From assembly GCF_947502065.1 (NCBI RefSeq), contig NZ_CANMYE010000004.1:372001-436000 (forward strand): a stretch of DNA of 64,000 bases, given 5' to 3'. The DNA comes from an uncultured Pseudoteredinibacter sp. (GTDB taxonomy: Bacteria > Pseudomonadota > Gammaproteobacteria > Pseudomonadales > Cellvibrionaceae). This document shows, one piece after another, positions 42,561 to 51,080 of the stretch. Made by a program: the position numbers and the translations under genes. Under the pieces are notes generated by a model that saw only the letters and a program-made list of their open reading frames with translations, ran no database searches and had not been told where the DNA came from. Each line of letters begins with the position of its first letter. Positions within the stretch are counted from its first letter, which is position 1.

Positions 42561-42953
42561 TTATTGCTTTTCCTCCGCCCCGATAACAATTGATTCCAAT
42601 AGAAACTGGCGCACTCTGTGGCCATCATCCCAAGATACAATCACCTCTATATCCTGCAGCACCCCCTCTTTCATACCCTCAGGGTAATCACCCGCTGCGG
42701 GCTGAGTCGACACTTGCCAGCCATAGCCGCCTTCCGTTTCACCACTTAGCTGCAAACCTGTGATAGGAACAACTTGGTGATTTGCTAATAGCGATTCAGC
42801 CAAAACCGAGGCATAGGCATACTGCTCATCCAAAGACACATTTCTGCTCGCACCCGCTACTGCCTGATACAAGGCACCCAGGCAAAGTCCTAGCACCGCG
42901 ATGGCAACTAGCATTTCCAGCAAAGAGAATCCAACTTGAAACCGGCGCATCAT
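42561..42953 (-). CDS. gspI: Minor pseudopilin GspI
   Basis: 130 aa from ATG 42953, which overlaps the gspH stop as ATGA; a longer frame from 43001 would add residues that run inside gspH. The prepilin segment MMRRFQVG|FSLLEMLVAIAVLGLCLGALY has the usual G and position-5 glutamate, and the small GspI domain (RNVSLDEQYAYASVLAESLLA) follows. Confidence 0.88.
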   Translation of the reverse strand: MMRRFQVGFSLLEMLVAIAVLGLCLGALYQAVAGASRNVSLDEQYAYASVLAESLLANHQVVPITGLQLSGETEGGYGWQVSTQPAAGDYPEGMKEGVLQDIEVIVSWDDGHRVRQFLLESIVIGAEEKQ

Positions 42954-43411
42954 ATAAACTCTTCTTCTAAAGAGTGTTGACTGATACGGCCAAACAACCA
43001 ATCGACCTTAACTTGCACACCTTTACCGCTTTCATGTTCTAAACGAATATCGCCACCGCTTGAGCTGCCATCGGGGTAAAAACGAATAACCGCCCTGCGA
43101 GAATCATCGCTAAGCTCTTTCGCAGAGACTACCTCGATAGAAAAGCTTTCATTGAAGGTCTGCTGCAGCTTGTTGCTTACCAAAACTTCCCTGGAGCCTG
43201 CGCGATAAACCCAATCTACCGATCGGCCAGAGCTCAGCGCTTTAAAACGCGCGGCCTTGGTGGAGCTAATTAATGAACGTACAGAATCGCGGTACTGCAT
43301 GGCATCGTACATACGGCCCATGGCGGGCAAAGCCGCCGCTGTCGCAGCTGCCATAATGGCCAATACCAGCATTAACTCGATTAAAGAGAAACCGCTACTG
43401 CGAGATTGCAT
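42950..43411 (-). CDS. gspH: Minor pseudopilin GspH
   Basis: 153 aa with the prepilin segment SSG|FSLIELMLVLAIMAAATAAALP and a GspH-type beta-sandwich (FYPDGSSSGGDIRLEH near residue 115-130). It sits between gspG and gspI and overlaps gspI by four bases. Confidence 0.88.
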   Translation of the reverse strand: MQSRSSGFSLIELMLVLAIMAAATAAALPAMGRMYDAMQYRDSVRSLISSTKAARFKALSSGRSVDWVYRAGSREVLVSNKLQQTFNESFSIEVVSAKELSDDSRRAVIRFYPDGSSSGGDIRLEHESGKGVQVKVDWLFGRISQHSLEEEFI

Positions 43412-43431
43412 AAAGACTTACTGACTATGTC

Positions 43432-43863
43432 TTAGTCGTTGCTGGAAATATCAGCAGCATCGCCTTCACCACCAGGCTGACCATCCGCACCATAGGAAAT
43501 AATTTCTACGCCTCCGTTAGCACCTGGGTACTTGTAGATATATTCACGCTCCCAAGGATCTACCGGCATTTTGCGATCCGACAAATAAGGACCGTTCCAA
43601 CCTTTAGCGCTGGCTGGCTTTTCGACTAGGGCGGCAAGACCTTCATCATTGCTGGGGTAGCGCCCTACTTCTAGCTTATAAATATCCAAGGCCGAGATGA
43701 TGCCATTGATTTCAATACCAGCAGCTTTTTTCTGTGCGCCACCAAATTTATCCATAACAGCTGGGCCGACCAAACCAGCAACCAAGGCCAAAATAGCCAA
43801 AACCACCAATAGCTCGATCAAGGTCATACCTTTTTCAGCTTTTACATTTAGCGATTTTTTCAC
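43432..43863 (-). CDS. gspG: Major pseudopilin GspG
   Basis: 143 aa. Start GTG 43863 gives the normal short leader KKSLNVKAEKG|MTLIELLVVLAILALVAGLVGP; an upstream ATG at 43938 would overlap gspF and give an abnormal 37-residue leader. The major pseudopilin pattern is complete: MDKFGGAQKKAAGIEI, LYKLEVGRYPSNDEGL-like IYKLEVGRYPSNDEGL, GWNGPYL, DPWEREYIYKYPG, and the C-terminal GADGQPGGEGDAADI calcium-binding end. It forms the pseudopilus shaft. Confidence 0.93.
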   Translation of the reverse strand: MKKSLNVKAEKGMTLIELLVVLAILALVAGLVGPAVMDKFGGAQKKAAGIEINGIISALDIYKLEVGRYPSNDEGLAALVEKPASAKGWNGPYLSDRKMPVDPWEREYIYKYPGANGGVEIISYGADGQPGGEGDAADISSND

Positions 43864-43924
43864 AGTCTCTTCCTCATCATTTTTATTGCGAGGCAACCGC
43901 CAGCGAAGCAGCTGCCAATACGAT

Positions 43925-45124
43925 TTAAACCAAATCATTGACGGAGATAATCCCCATCAAAATGGCAATAATAATTAGGGCGATAGCACCACCCATAAAC
44001 AAAATCAAAATTGGCTCAATAAAGGTTAGCGCTCTTTTAACACCCACCTTTACATCACCATCGTAAACCCGGGCCAGCTCTAACATCATTGCGTCTAAAC
44101 TGCCGGATTCTTCACCCACACGAACAATCTGAACCACTTTGGGAGTAAAGTTACCATTAGATTCCATAGAGGCAGATATACGGCCACCCTGCTTGACCGC
44201 CGGCGGCAAATCCTGCAGTGACTCTTTTACATGGCGATTGCCCACAGTATTAATGCCGATAGTAAGCGCCTGCAATAGTGATACGCCGCTGCCTAACAAG
44301 GTGCCGACGGTGCGAGAAAAGTTGGCCATTTCATATTTAAATAAAACCAAGCCAAGAACAGGCATCTTCAACAGAAAACCATGCCAGCGATATTCACCTT
44401 CATCGGTACTTATCCAGTGACGCACATACCAAACAACGGCCGCAATGATGATTAGCAACAGCCACCACCACCCGGTAATAAAATCGCCAGCAGCAATTAC
44501 CCCGGCGGTCATAGCCGGCAAGGCATCCCCCATATCGGCAAACAGGGATTCAAATTGCGGCACCACAAAACCCAACATGACAGCGATAGAGATTACCGCC
44601 ACCCCCATCAAAATGGCTGGGTAAATGAGGGCCGAAACCACACTAGAGCGAACTTCTTTGGCGTTTTCAAGATATTCCGCCAAATGCTGAAGCACATTAG
44701 CTAAATCGCCACTGGCCTCACCAGAGCGAACCATATTGACATAAAAGCCGCCAAAATCACGTTCATAGAGCTCTAAACCAGTACTTAAGCCTTTACCGCT
44801 CTTGACGGTTTTCAATAGCTCTTCAAGGACAATTTTAGGCTCATCTTCTTGACTCATATCGATGAGTACTTTTAAGCCTCGATCGATCGGTAAGCCCGCC
44901 CGCATTAACACGGCAAGCTCACTGGTGATATTCAGAACCTGCTCTCGGGATAAACGAACATTATCCGAATCAGCTTTGATTTTAACCGAGCCTTCTTGCA
45001 CAGAAACAGGGGTTAAACCTTGCTGACGCAAGCTACGTATGGCCATTTCTTTATTGGCAGCCGAAATATTCCCTTGGGTCATCGCACCTTTGCGATCAGC
45101 CGCCTTGTAGGAAAACTCTGCCAT
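43925..45124 (-). CDS. gspF: Type II secretion inner-membrane platform protein GspF
   Basis: 399 aa, three transmembrane helices and two repeated cytoplasmic GspF domains (N-terminal about 70-190; C-terminal about 270-390), with the conserved EESGSLDAMMLELARVYDGDV and GLPIDRGLKVL segments. It is the platform through which the ATPase drives pseudopilus assembly. The gene begins one base after the gspE stop. Confidence 0.95.
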   Translation of the reverse strand: MAEFSYKAADRKGAMTQGNISAANKEMAIRSLRQQGLTPVSVQEGSVKIKADSDNVRLSREQVLNITSELAVLMRAGLPIDRGLKVLIDMSQEDEPKIVLEELLKTVKSGKGLSTGLELYERDFGGFYVNMVRSGEASGDLANVLQHLAEYLENAKEVRSSVVSALIYPAILMGVAVISIAVMLGFVVPQFESLFADMGDALPAMTAGVIAAGDFITGWWWLLLIIIAAVVWYVRHWISTDEGEYRWHGFLLKMPVLGLVLFKYEMANFSRTVGTLLGSGVSLLQALTIGINTVGNRHVKESLQDLPPAVKQGGRISASMESNGNFTPKVVQIVRVGEESGSLDAMMLELARVYDGDVKVGVKRALTFIEPILILFMGGAIALIIIAILMGIISVNDLV

Positions 45125-45125
45125 C

Positions 45126-46868
45126 TTAACTACTCACCTCGGCGTCGACAGCACGCAACTCAGCCGCTTGGTCATCATCGCTTTGATCTTGGGTAACTCG
45201 CAGAACCTCTTCAAGCGAGGTCTCACCGGCGGCAACCTTGCGCAAGCCATCTTCATACAAGGTAATCATGCCTTGTTGGCGAGCTTCCTGGTGCAAGCGA
45301 GTCGCATCGGCACCATCCAAAATAGCGCGATGCATCTGGCTATCCATTACAAACAATTCATGAATAGCCGTTCGGCCTCGGTAACCGGTTTGCTTACAGC
45401 TTGGGCAGCCTTTGGCATGATAAATAGTATTTTCACCGACAGGCATAAAACGATCCAGGCCAGCCTCTGTTTTCGCTATAGCCGATAAATCCACAGGTTC
45501 ACGGCACTCCTTACAAAGAGTTCGCACTAATCGCTGAGCTAATACACCATTTACCGAAGAAGTAATTAAGTAGCGCTCTACCCCCATATCCTCTAAACGA
45601 GTGATAGCACCGGCAGCGGTATTGGTGTGAAGGGTGGATAATACCAAGTGGCCGGTTAACGCTGATTGCACACCAATTTGAGCGGTTTCAGTATCACGCA
45701 TCTCACCGATCATAATGATATCGGGGTCCTGACGCAGAATAGATCGCAAAGCGGCCGCAAAGGTTAGATCGATCTGGCTTTGCACTTGAATTTGATTAAT
45801 ACCACGCAGCTGATATTCCACCGGATCTTCAACGGTAATAATCTTTGCAGAAGCCGCATCCATAGAAGCCAATGAGGCGTAGAGCGTGGTGGTTTTACCT
45901 GAACCGGTTGGCCCTGTAACCAACAAAACGCCATGGGGCTTGGCCAGCAAATCCAAATAGACTTTTAAGGTATCTTCGCTAAAGCCCATACTTTGCAAGC
46001 TAAGCTGGATACTCTGGCGATCGAGTACACGCATCACGATACTTTCACCATGCACGGTCGGCGTGGTGGAAACACGTAAATCCAGTTCATGCCCTTTAAC
46101 ACGAGTCATGATTCGGCCATCTTGAGGCAGGCGGCGCTCGGCAATATTTAAACCGGCCAGCAACTTGATTCGCGAAGCAATAGCCGCCGATAAATCCGGC
46201 GAAGGCGGATCCGGCATATCCTGTAACACGCCATCAACGCGATAACGTAACTGCAGGCCATCATCAAAAGGCTCAATATGAATATCAGATGCACCTAGAT
46301 CTAAGGCTTGGTGAATAATCTGATTAACTACCCGTATTACTGGGGCTTCACTGGCTAAATCTTTTAGATGCTCGATGAATTCATCGTCACCGATAAACGC
46401 TTCACCTTCATCATCGAGCTCGCCCTCTTCATCGCTCTGGCGATATTTGGCCAGCGCAACGTTAATATCGCTCTCAAGGCCAAACTCTATATTTACAGGT
46501 CGGCCTAAAGCCAGCTTCAAAGCCTTATTAATGAAAGGATCTTGCGGAACGGTCGCAGCGAAATCTACTTGGGAATCGCTACTACGAAAAGGCACAACAA
46601 GATTGTTGAGCAAAAACTCTTCAGCCAAGCCATCTAGGCGAATGGCTTCTTCAGGGTATTCTTCATTGCTAATGAGGCGCTTATTCAGCTGCTGCCCTAA
46701 GGCGGTCAGAAGATCCAATTCCGAGATTAAGCCCAAGCTAACCAATACTCGGCCAATATAACCGCCCATTTCCTCTTGGGCAGCCAAAGCCCTTTCGATA
46801 TCTCGGCTAGAAACCTTGCCAGCAGTAACTAACTGCTGCCCGATCTTTTGTTGTTGGCTATCTTCCAC
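45126..46868 (-). CDS. gspE: Type II secretion ATPase GspE
   Basis: 580 aa AAA-type secretion ATPase. N-terminal GspE/PilB domain (about 1-150), then the ATPase core: Walker A GPTGSGKTTTLYAS, Asp box ITVEDPVEYQL, Walker B DPDIIMIGEMRDTETA, His box LVLSTLHTNTAAGA, and a zinc-binding tetracysteine CKEC...CPSCKQTGYRGR. It is the first gene of the visible gsp operon. The secretin gene gspD, which often precedes or is close to it, is not in this window. Confidence 0.95.
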   Translation of the reverse strand: MEDSQQQKIGQQLVTAGKVSSRDIERALAAQEEMGGYIGRVLVSLGLISELDLLTALGQQLNKRLISNEEYPEEAIRLDGLAEEFLLNNLVVPFRSSDSQVDFAATVPQDPFINKALKLALGRPVNIEFGLESDINVALAKYRQSDEEGELDDEGEAFIGDDEFIEHLKDLASEAPVIRVVNQIIHQALDLGASDIHIEPFDDGLQLRYRVDGVLQDMPDPPSPDLSAAIASRIKLLAGLNIAERRLPQDGRIMTRVKGHELDLRVSTTPTVHGESIVMRVLDRQSIQLSLQSMGFSEDTLKVYLDLLAKPHGVLLVTGPTGSGKTTTLYASLASMDAASAKIITVEDPVEYQLRGINQIQVQSQIDLTFAAALRSILRQDPDIIMIGEMRDTETAQIGVQSALTGHLVLSTLHTNTAAGAITRLEDMGVERYLITSSVNGVLAQRLVRTLCKECREPVDLSAIAKTEAGLDRFMPVGENTIYHAKGCPSCKQTGYRGRTAIHELFVMDSQMHRAILDGADATRLHQEARQQGMITLYEDGLRKVAAGETSLEEVLRVTQDQSDDDQAAELRAVDAEVSS

Positions 46869-46957
46869 AGAATCTTCTCAATCCATCATCTTTCTGGTCG
46901 TTTAGAATTTTGGGGCCTAAAGCCAGAAGCTTAGCCCAAAAGCCGTTTATGCCTTGA

Positions 46958-47551
46958 TTATACAGTCTGGCGAAACAGCCATCTTCTTAAAGACATCAAA
47001 ACTTTGCGTTTTATCCGTCCCAAAAAGCTACGCTTAGGTTTATAGAAAACCCCAACCGTATCCCCCCAGGCATGGCTACACTCAGCTTCATGGGGCTCCC
47101 AATCGGTAGTAGCCTCTTCTAAACACATACCGCCAAACTTTGCCAAGGCATGATAAGCATCAGGATAAAAGCGCCAGCAATCTTGCGGAAAGCGGTGCTC
47201 TGGCCCTCTGGAAGGCGCGATAAGCAGGATTTTACCACCCGGTTTCAGCGCACGAACCATCTCCATCCAGGTTTCCCAAAAGTATTCAATATGCTCAAAA
47301 GCCTGACCCGAAACAATCACATCAGCGCTTTCGGAGGCCAATGGCCAGCGATAAGGATTGTTCAATACAATATCAACATTAGGGCCTGCCTCAAGATCAA
47401 TCCCCTTATACTGCCAATTGGGGTTATCAAAGATGGGCTTGTAGCTGCCGTTTACATCGTAACTGCCCAAATCGTAGATATTGAGCTTTTCGTCAGCGTT
47501 CAAATATTTTTCCGCAATACGCTTCATATGGTCATATGAGCTTATGTGCAT
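46958..47551 (-). CDS. SAM-dependent methyltransferase (class I)
   Basis: 197 aa. Motif I is IYDLGSYDVNGSYKPIF, motif II KGIDLEAGPNVDIV, and the characteristic SADVIVSGQAFEHIEYFWETWMEMVRALKPGGKILLIAPS (in blocks) completes the fold. GxG is replaced by GSYDVNG, a variant common in glycan or sugar-related methyltransferases such as those near polysaccharide genes. The C-terminus is basic (RRWLFRQ). The substrate is unknown. It is on the gspE strand but separated, and 276 bases of empty sequence lie between it and radA. Confidence 0.8.
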   Translation of the reverse strand: MHISSYDHMKRIAEKYLNADEKLNIYDLGSYDVNGSYKPIFDNPNWQYKGIDLEAGPNVDIVLNNPYRWPLASESADVIVSGQAFEHIEYFWETWMEMVRALKPGGKILLIAPSRGPEHRFPQDCWRFYPDAYHALAKFGGMCLEEATTDWEPHEAECSHAWGDTVGVFYKPKRSFLGRIKRKVLMSLRRWLFRQTV

Positions 47552-47826
47552 CGATAACTCCTAAAAAATTCTCGCCTCAAGGTTCAATAAATTCCAAAGT
47601 TAAAAGGGCCAAAGCCGCACACACAAAGGAAAAATAGAGAAATAGAGGTCAAAACAGCACAACTTTCTGGGCACTGTAAACCAAACAAAAGCGCGCAGTA
47701 TAAAGCACGCCCCAGGGTATTGATACTCAGGCTTGGGATTCTCTCCCTGAATACCGTTCTAGGCTGATAAAGCCCAGCATAAAAGGTATTAATGGTAGCT
47801 TGCGGCTGTATATGAAAACCTACCCA

Positions 47827-49197
47827 TTAGGACTCCATCGCAGAGATCGCTTCTTGCAAAGTTTTCACCCCTAAGACCCGCAAACCTTCGATGGGCTCGG
47901 CGGGACAATTGGAAATCGGCACGATAGCTCGCTTAAAGCCGTGTTTTGCAGCCTCTCGCAAACGTTCTTGCCCACTGGGTACCGGGCGAATTTCACCAGA
48001 TAAACCCACCTCGCCAAAAACCACCAAAGATCGATCCAGAGCACGGTTTCTAAAGCTTGAAATTACCGCCAGCAGCAATGCGAGATCGGCACTGGTTTCC
48101 ATTACCCGCACACCGCCAACGACATTAATAAATACATCCTGATCGCCCACCATAATGCCACCATGGCGATGCAATACCGCCAATAGCATATTCAAGCGAT
48201 TATGATCCAAGCCAACCGCTACACGGCGCGGATTAGCCTGATGGCTATCATCGACCAAAGCCTGAATCTCAACCAGCAGCGGACGCGTTCCTTCCCAAAC
48301 GACAATAACCAGCGAGCCTGCGGCCGCCTCTTCACCACGCTGTAAAAATATCGCCGAAGGGTTACTGACTTCTTTCAAACCCTGCTCAGTCATAGCGAAA
48401 ACGCCCAACTCATTGACAGCACCAAAGCGGTTTTTATTGCCTCGCATGGTTCTAAAACGGCTATCATGCCCACCCTCTAGCAGCACCGAGCAATCAATCA
48501 TATGTTCCAGCACCTTAGGGCCAGCTAGACTGCCATCTTTGGTAACATGTCCCACCAAGATCAGCACCGTGCCGCTCTGTTTAGCAAAGCGCGTCAAATA
48601 GGCCGCGCTCTCGCGAACCTGAGAGACACTGCCCGGCGCCGATGAAATATCCGCCAGGTGCATCACCTGAATAGAATCCACCACCATCACGCTAGGCTTA
48701 AGATTTTGCGCCGCAGTACATACTGCCTCCACACTGGTTTCTGAAAGCATCTTTAATCTGTCAGTAGGCAGCCCCAAGCGCTTGGCACGCATGGCCACCT
48801 GCTGCAAAGACTCTTCACCCGTGACATACAAAGCTTCCTTCTGAGCGGCCAAAAAGCACATGGTTTGCAGCAATAAGGTCGACTTACCCGCCCCCGGGTG
48901 ACCGCCGATCAGTACCACCGAGCCTGGCACCAAACCACCACCTAAAACCCGGTCAAACTCTCCTGTGCCAGAGCTGAAACGCGGCACATCTTGCAGATCA
49001 ATATCCGCGAGCGTTTTTACGCCACCCCCAGCAGCCCCCGCATAACCTTCAAACTTGGCCGCTCTATTACTAGGCGTTGGGCCAAGCTTTACTTCGCTTA
49101 AGCTATTCCAGGCACCACAATCTGTGCACTGCCCCTGCCATTTGCGGTAATCAGAGCCACAGTCATTACATACATATGCGGTTTTTGTCTTGGCCAC
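47827..49197 (-). CDS. radA: DNA repair protein RadA
   Basis: 456 aa. N-terminal zinc finger YVCNDCGSDYRKWQGQCTDCGAWNSL (CxxC..CxxC), RecA-like ATPase with Walker A GGHPGAGKSTLLLQ, the RadA KNRFGAVNELGVFAM motif, and the C-terminal Lon-protease-like domain (EVGLSGEIRPVPSGQERLREAAKHGFKRAI, no catalytic serine/lysine pair needed). It promotes branch migration in recombinational repair. It is divergent from the primosome-like gene pair at 49340. Confidence 0.96.
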   Translation of the reverse strand: MAKTKTAYVCNDCGSDYRKWQGQCTDCGAWNSLSEVKLGPTPSNRAAKFEGYAGAAGGGVKTLADIDLQDVPRFSSGTGEFDRVLGGGLVPGSVVLIGGHPGAGKSTLLLQTMCFLAAQKEALYVTGEESLQQVAMRAKRLGLPTDRLKMLSETSVEAVCTAAQNLKPSVMVVDSIQVMHLADISSAPGSVSQVRESAAYLTRFAKQSGTVLILVGHVTKDGSLAGPKVLEHMIDCSVLLEGGHDSRFRTMRGNKNRFGAVNELGVFAMTEQGLKEVSNPSAIFLQRGEEAAAGSLVIVVWEGTRPLLVEIQALVDDSHQANPRRVAVGLDHNRLNMLLAVLHRHGGIMVGDQDVFINVVGGVRVMETSADLALLLAVISSFRNRALDRSLVVFGEVGLSGEIRPVPSGQERLREAAKHGFKRAIVPISNCPAEPIEGLRVLGVKTLQEAISAMES

Positions 49198-49339
49198 CCA
49201 CTGGCTCCTTTACTGTTTTACTGGCGCGCAGTATACCTTAGTTCGCCACAACTACCCGCCAGCCAAAAGCCAATAAGCCACCTAAAATACCCCCACATTT
49301 TCCCAAGCTTAGCCCGCCAATCAATGGTAATATCGCCCC

Positions 49340-50473
49340 ATGACTTCCCCATTTGACCAAGAACGAATTTTAGCGCTCTCGCCCAGCCTTGCGGCCACTA
49401 TTGGCCTAGAAGAAGCTTGCTTGTTTGCGGTATTGACCGAGCTCGCCGATATCCGCGAGCCTGCCCAACAGCAATTTTGGCTATTCAAGCAAAGCGATCA
49501 AGAAAAGCGCCTGCCTTTCTTTAATGAGCTTGATATCGAGCGAGTAAGCAAAAGCTTGGCGGCCAAAGGCTTAATTCACATAGCCTCGGCGCCATTTCAG
49601 CAAACTCAGCAACTGTTATTTAGCTTTACCGAGCAGCCTGTCGCACCCGCCGAGAGCAGCCCACGCCGCCAAGGCCTGCCCATCGTTTCCAGCCATTTAA
49701 AGAATCAAGTGAGCAAAGCTCAACCCGGTGCCACCTTGATTCCTCCCAATTGGCAACCCGATATGGAAACCTTGCAGCGCCTACGCCAAATGAATGTCGA
49801 AGAGGCTTTTGCCAAAGCCCAGGTGGCTGAATTTGTAACGTTTTGGCGTGACAGTGGCGAGTCGCATAAATCTTGGAGCTCAAAGTTTATTAACCGCGTT
49901 ATTCACAAATGGCGCGAGCGCGAAACCTTTACCCATCAAAGGGATCAAATGCGCCCCATCGACTTCAATTGGCGCCCTAGCCATGAAGCCATGGAGATGA
50001 TGATTAAACATGCGGGCATTACCCCACAGTTTGTGGAAGATGCCATCCCCGAGTTTATTCTTTACTGGCATGAAAAAGGCACCAGTGCAGATACTTGGAA
50101 TACCAAATTTATTCAGCATGTACGACGCCAGTGGGCGCGCTTCCAGTCTTCGGTTGCTAACGATGCCAACCCGCATATTATCCCAGACAACTGGCAGGCC
50201 AGTGCCGATGTTTATGACATCTTGCGCATGGCTAACATTGATATGAATTTTGCCCAGCAGCAGCTGCCAGAATTTATTCTCTACTGGAAAGAAACCAAGC
50301 AAGCACACAGCTCTTGGAATACCAAATTTTTGCAACACGTAAAATACCACTGGGCCCAGCAACATAAGTTGCAACAAAAGGCCGTAGTAGCCAATAATAA
50401 CGGCAGCAATCAGCAGCCACGCAGCACGAGAGAGCGCAGCCTTGTCGAAGACCTCACTGACACATCCTGGTAA
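49340..50473 (+). CDS. Protein with three DnaT-type ssDNA-binding domains
   Basis: 377 aa. A leading winged-helix-like part (about 1-95, EEACLFAVLTELADIREPAQQQFWLFK) is followed by three tandem copies of the DnaT DNA-binding motif, each about 60 aa with the pattern NWxP...EFxxFW or EFILYW, SW/TW.xKFI or KFL, H.W: about 140-195 (LIPPNWQPDMETL), 210-270 (FNWRPSHEAM) and 280-345 (IIPDNWQASADV). E. coli DnaT has one such domain and loads DnaC/DnaB at stalled forks. The next gene encodes a lambda P-like helicase loader, which supports a primosome role. Three domains is unusual to my knowledge. Confidence 0.8.
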   Translation: MTSPFDQERILALSPSLAATIGLEEACLFAVLTELADIREPAQQQFWLFKQSDQEKRLPFFNELDIERVSKSLAAKGLIHIASAPFQQTQQLLFSFTEQPVAPAESSPRRQGLPIVSSHLKNQVSKAQPGATLIPPNWQPDMETLQRLRQMNVEEAFAKAQVAEFVTFWRDSGESHKSWSSKFINRVIHKWRERETFTHQRDQMRPIDFNWRPSHEAMEMMIKHAGITPQFVEDAIPEFILYWHEKGTSADTWNTKFIQHVRRQWARFQSSVANDANPHIIPDNWQASADVYDILRMANIDMNFAQQQLPEFILYWKETKQAHSSWNTKFLQHVKYHWAQQHKLQQKAVVANNNGSNQQPRSTRERSLVEDLTDTSW

Positions 50474-51053
50474 CGCCAACAGCGAAGAAGTACTAGCTCG
50501 CAAGGAAACCATCAATCAGGTTTTCAGCTTGTTTCGCATCAATTACCACAATCAATACCACAGTGCTTTTGGTAGCGATGAGCTACTCGGTCAAGCCAAA
50601 CGCCTGTGGCTGGATGGTTTACAGCGCTTCGATAATGAAACCATCTTGCGTGGCGCTAAGCGGGTAATGGAAACCTCCGATTACCTACCCACATTAAACA
50701 AAATGATTCGCGCCTGTGAAGGTGAACCAGCTCAGCATGGACTTCCAGCGCCCTATAGCGCTTACCAAGAAGCTTGCGGTGCCCCAAGCCCTAAAGCCGA
50801 AGCCAATTGGAGCCACCCTGCTGTTTACCTAGCGGGTAAAGAAGCCGGCTGGTTTATGCTGGCCAGCAATGCTGAGAAAACAGCCTTCCCGATTTTTAAA
50901 CAATGCTACGAGAAATATTGCGAGCAGGTATTGGCCGGCAATAAGCTCAGCATGCCAGAAATTAAAGCATTGCCAGAAGATATCGGCGAGCCGCTTTCTA
51001 AAGAAGAAAACCAAAAGCGCATGGCTGATCTGCGTTCGCAATTGGATTTATAG
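50442..51053 (+). CDS. Phage lambda P-like (DnaC-like helicase-loader type) replication protein
   Basis: About 203 aa; overlaps the preceding gene by 32 bases in another frame. The central and C-terminal parts (RINYHNQYHSAFGSDELLGQAKRLWLDGLQRF, SHPAVYLAGKEAGWFMLASNAEKTAFPIFKQCYEKYC, in blocks) resemble the lambda P-type replication proteins that deliver DnaB helicase. There is no Walker A motif, so it is not an ATPase loader like DnaC. The only in-frame start codon near the conserved part is TTG 50442; the first ATG would remove a third of the protein, so the exact start is uncertain. With the DnaT-like protein it probably makes a primosome pair. Confidence 0.65.
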   Translation: MSKTSLTHPGNANSEEVLARKETINQVFSLFRINYHNQYHSAFGSDELLGQAKRLWLDGLQRFDNETILRGAKRVMETSDYLPTLNKMIRACEGEPAQHGLPAPYSAYQEACGAPSPKAEANWSHPAVYLAGKEAGWFMLASNAEKTAFPIFKQCYEKYCEQVLAGNKLSMPEIKALPEDIGEPLSKEENQKRMADLRSQLDL

Positions 51054-51080
51054 CCCCCAAACAGAGAAAGCAGCAGAGTT

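Noticed and set aside
49626..50515. Minus-strand frames of 85 and 211 aa opposite the DnaT-like gene
   Set aside because: The plus-strand protein has three clear repeats of a known domain; the opposite frames have none.
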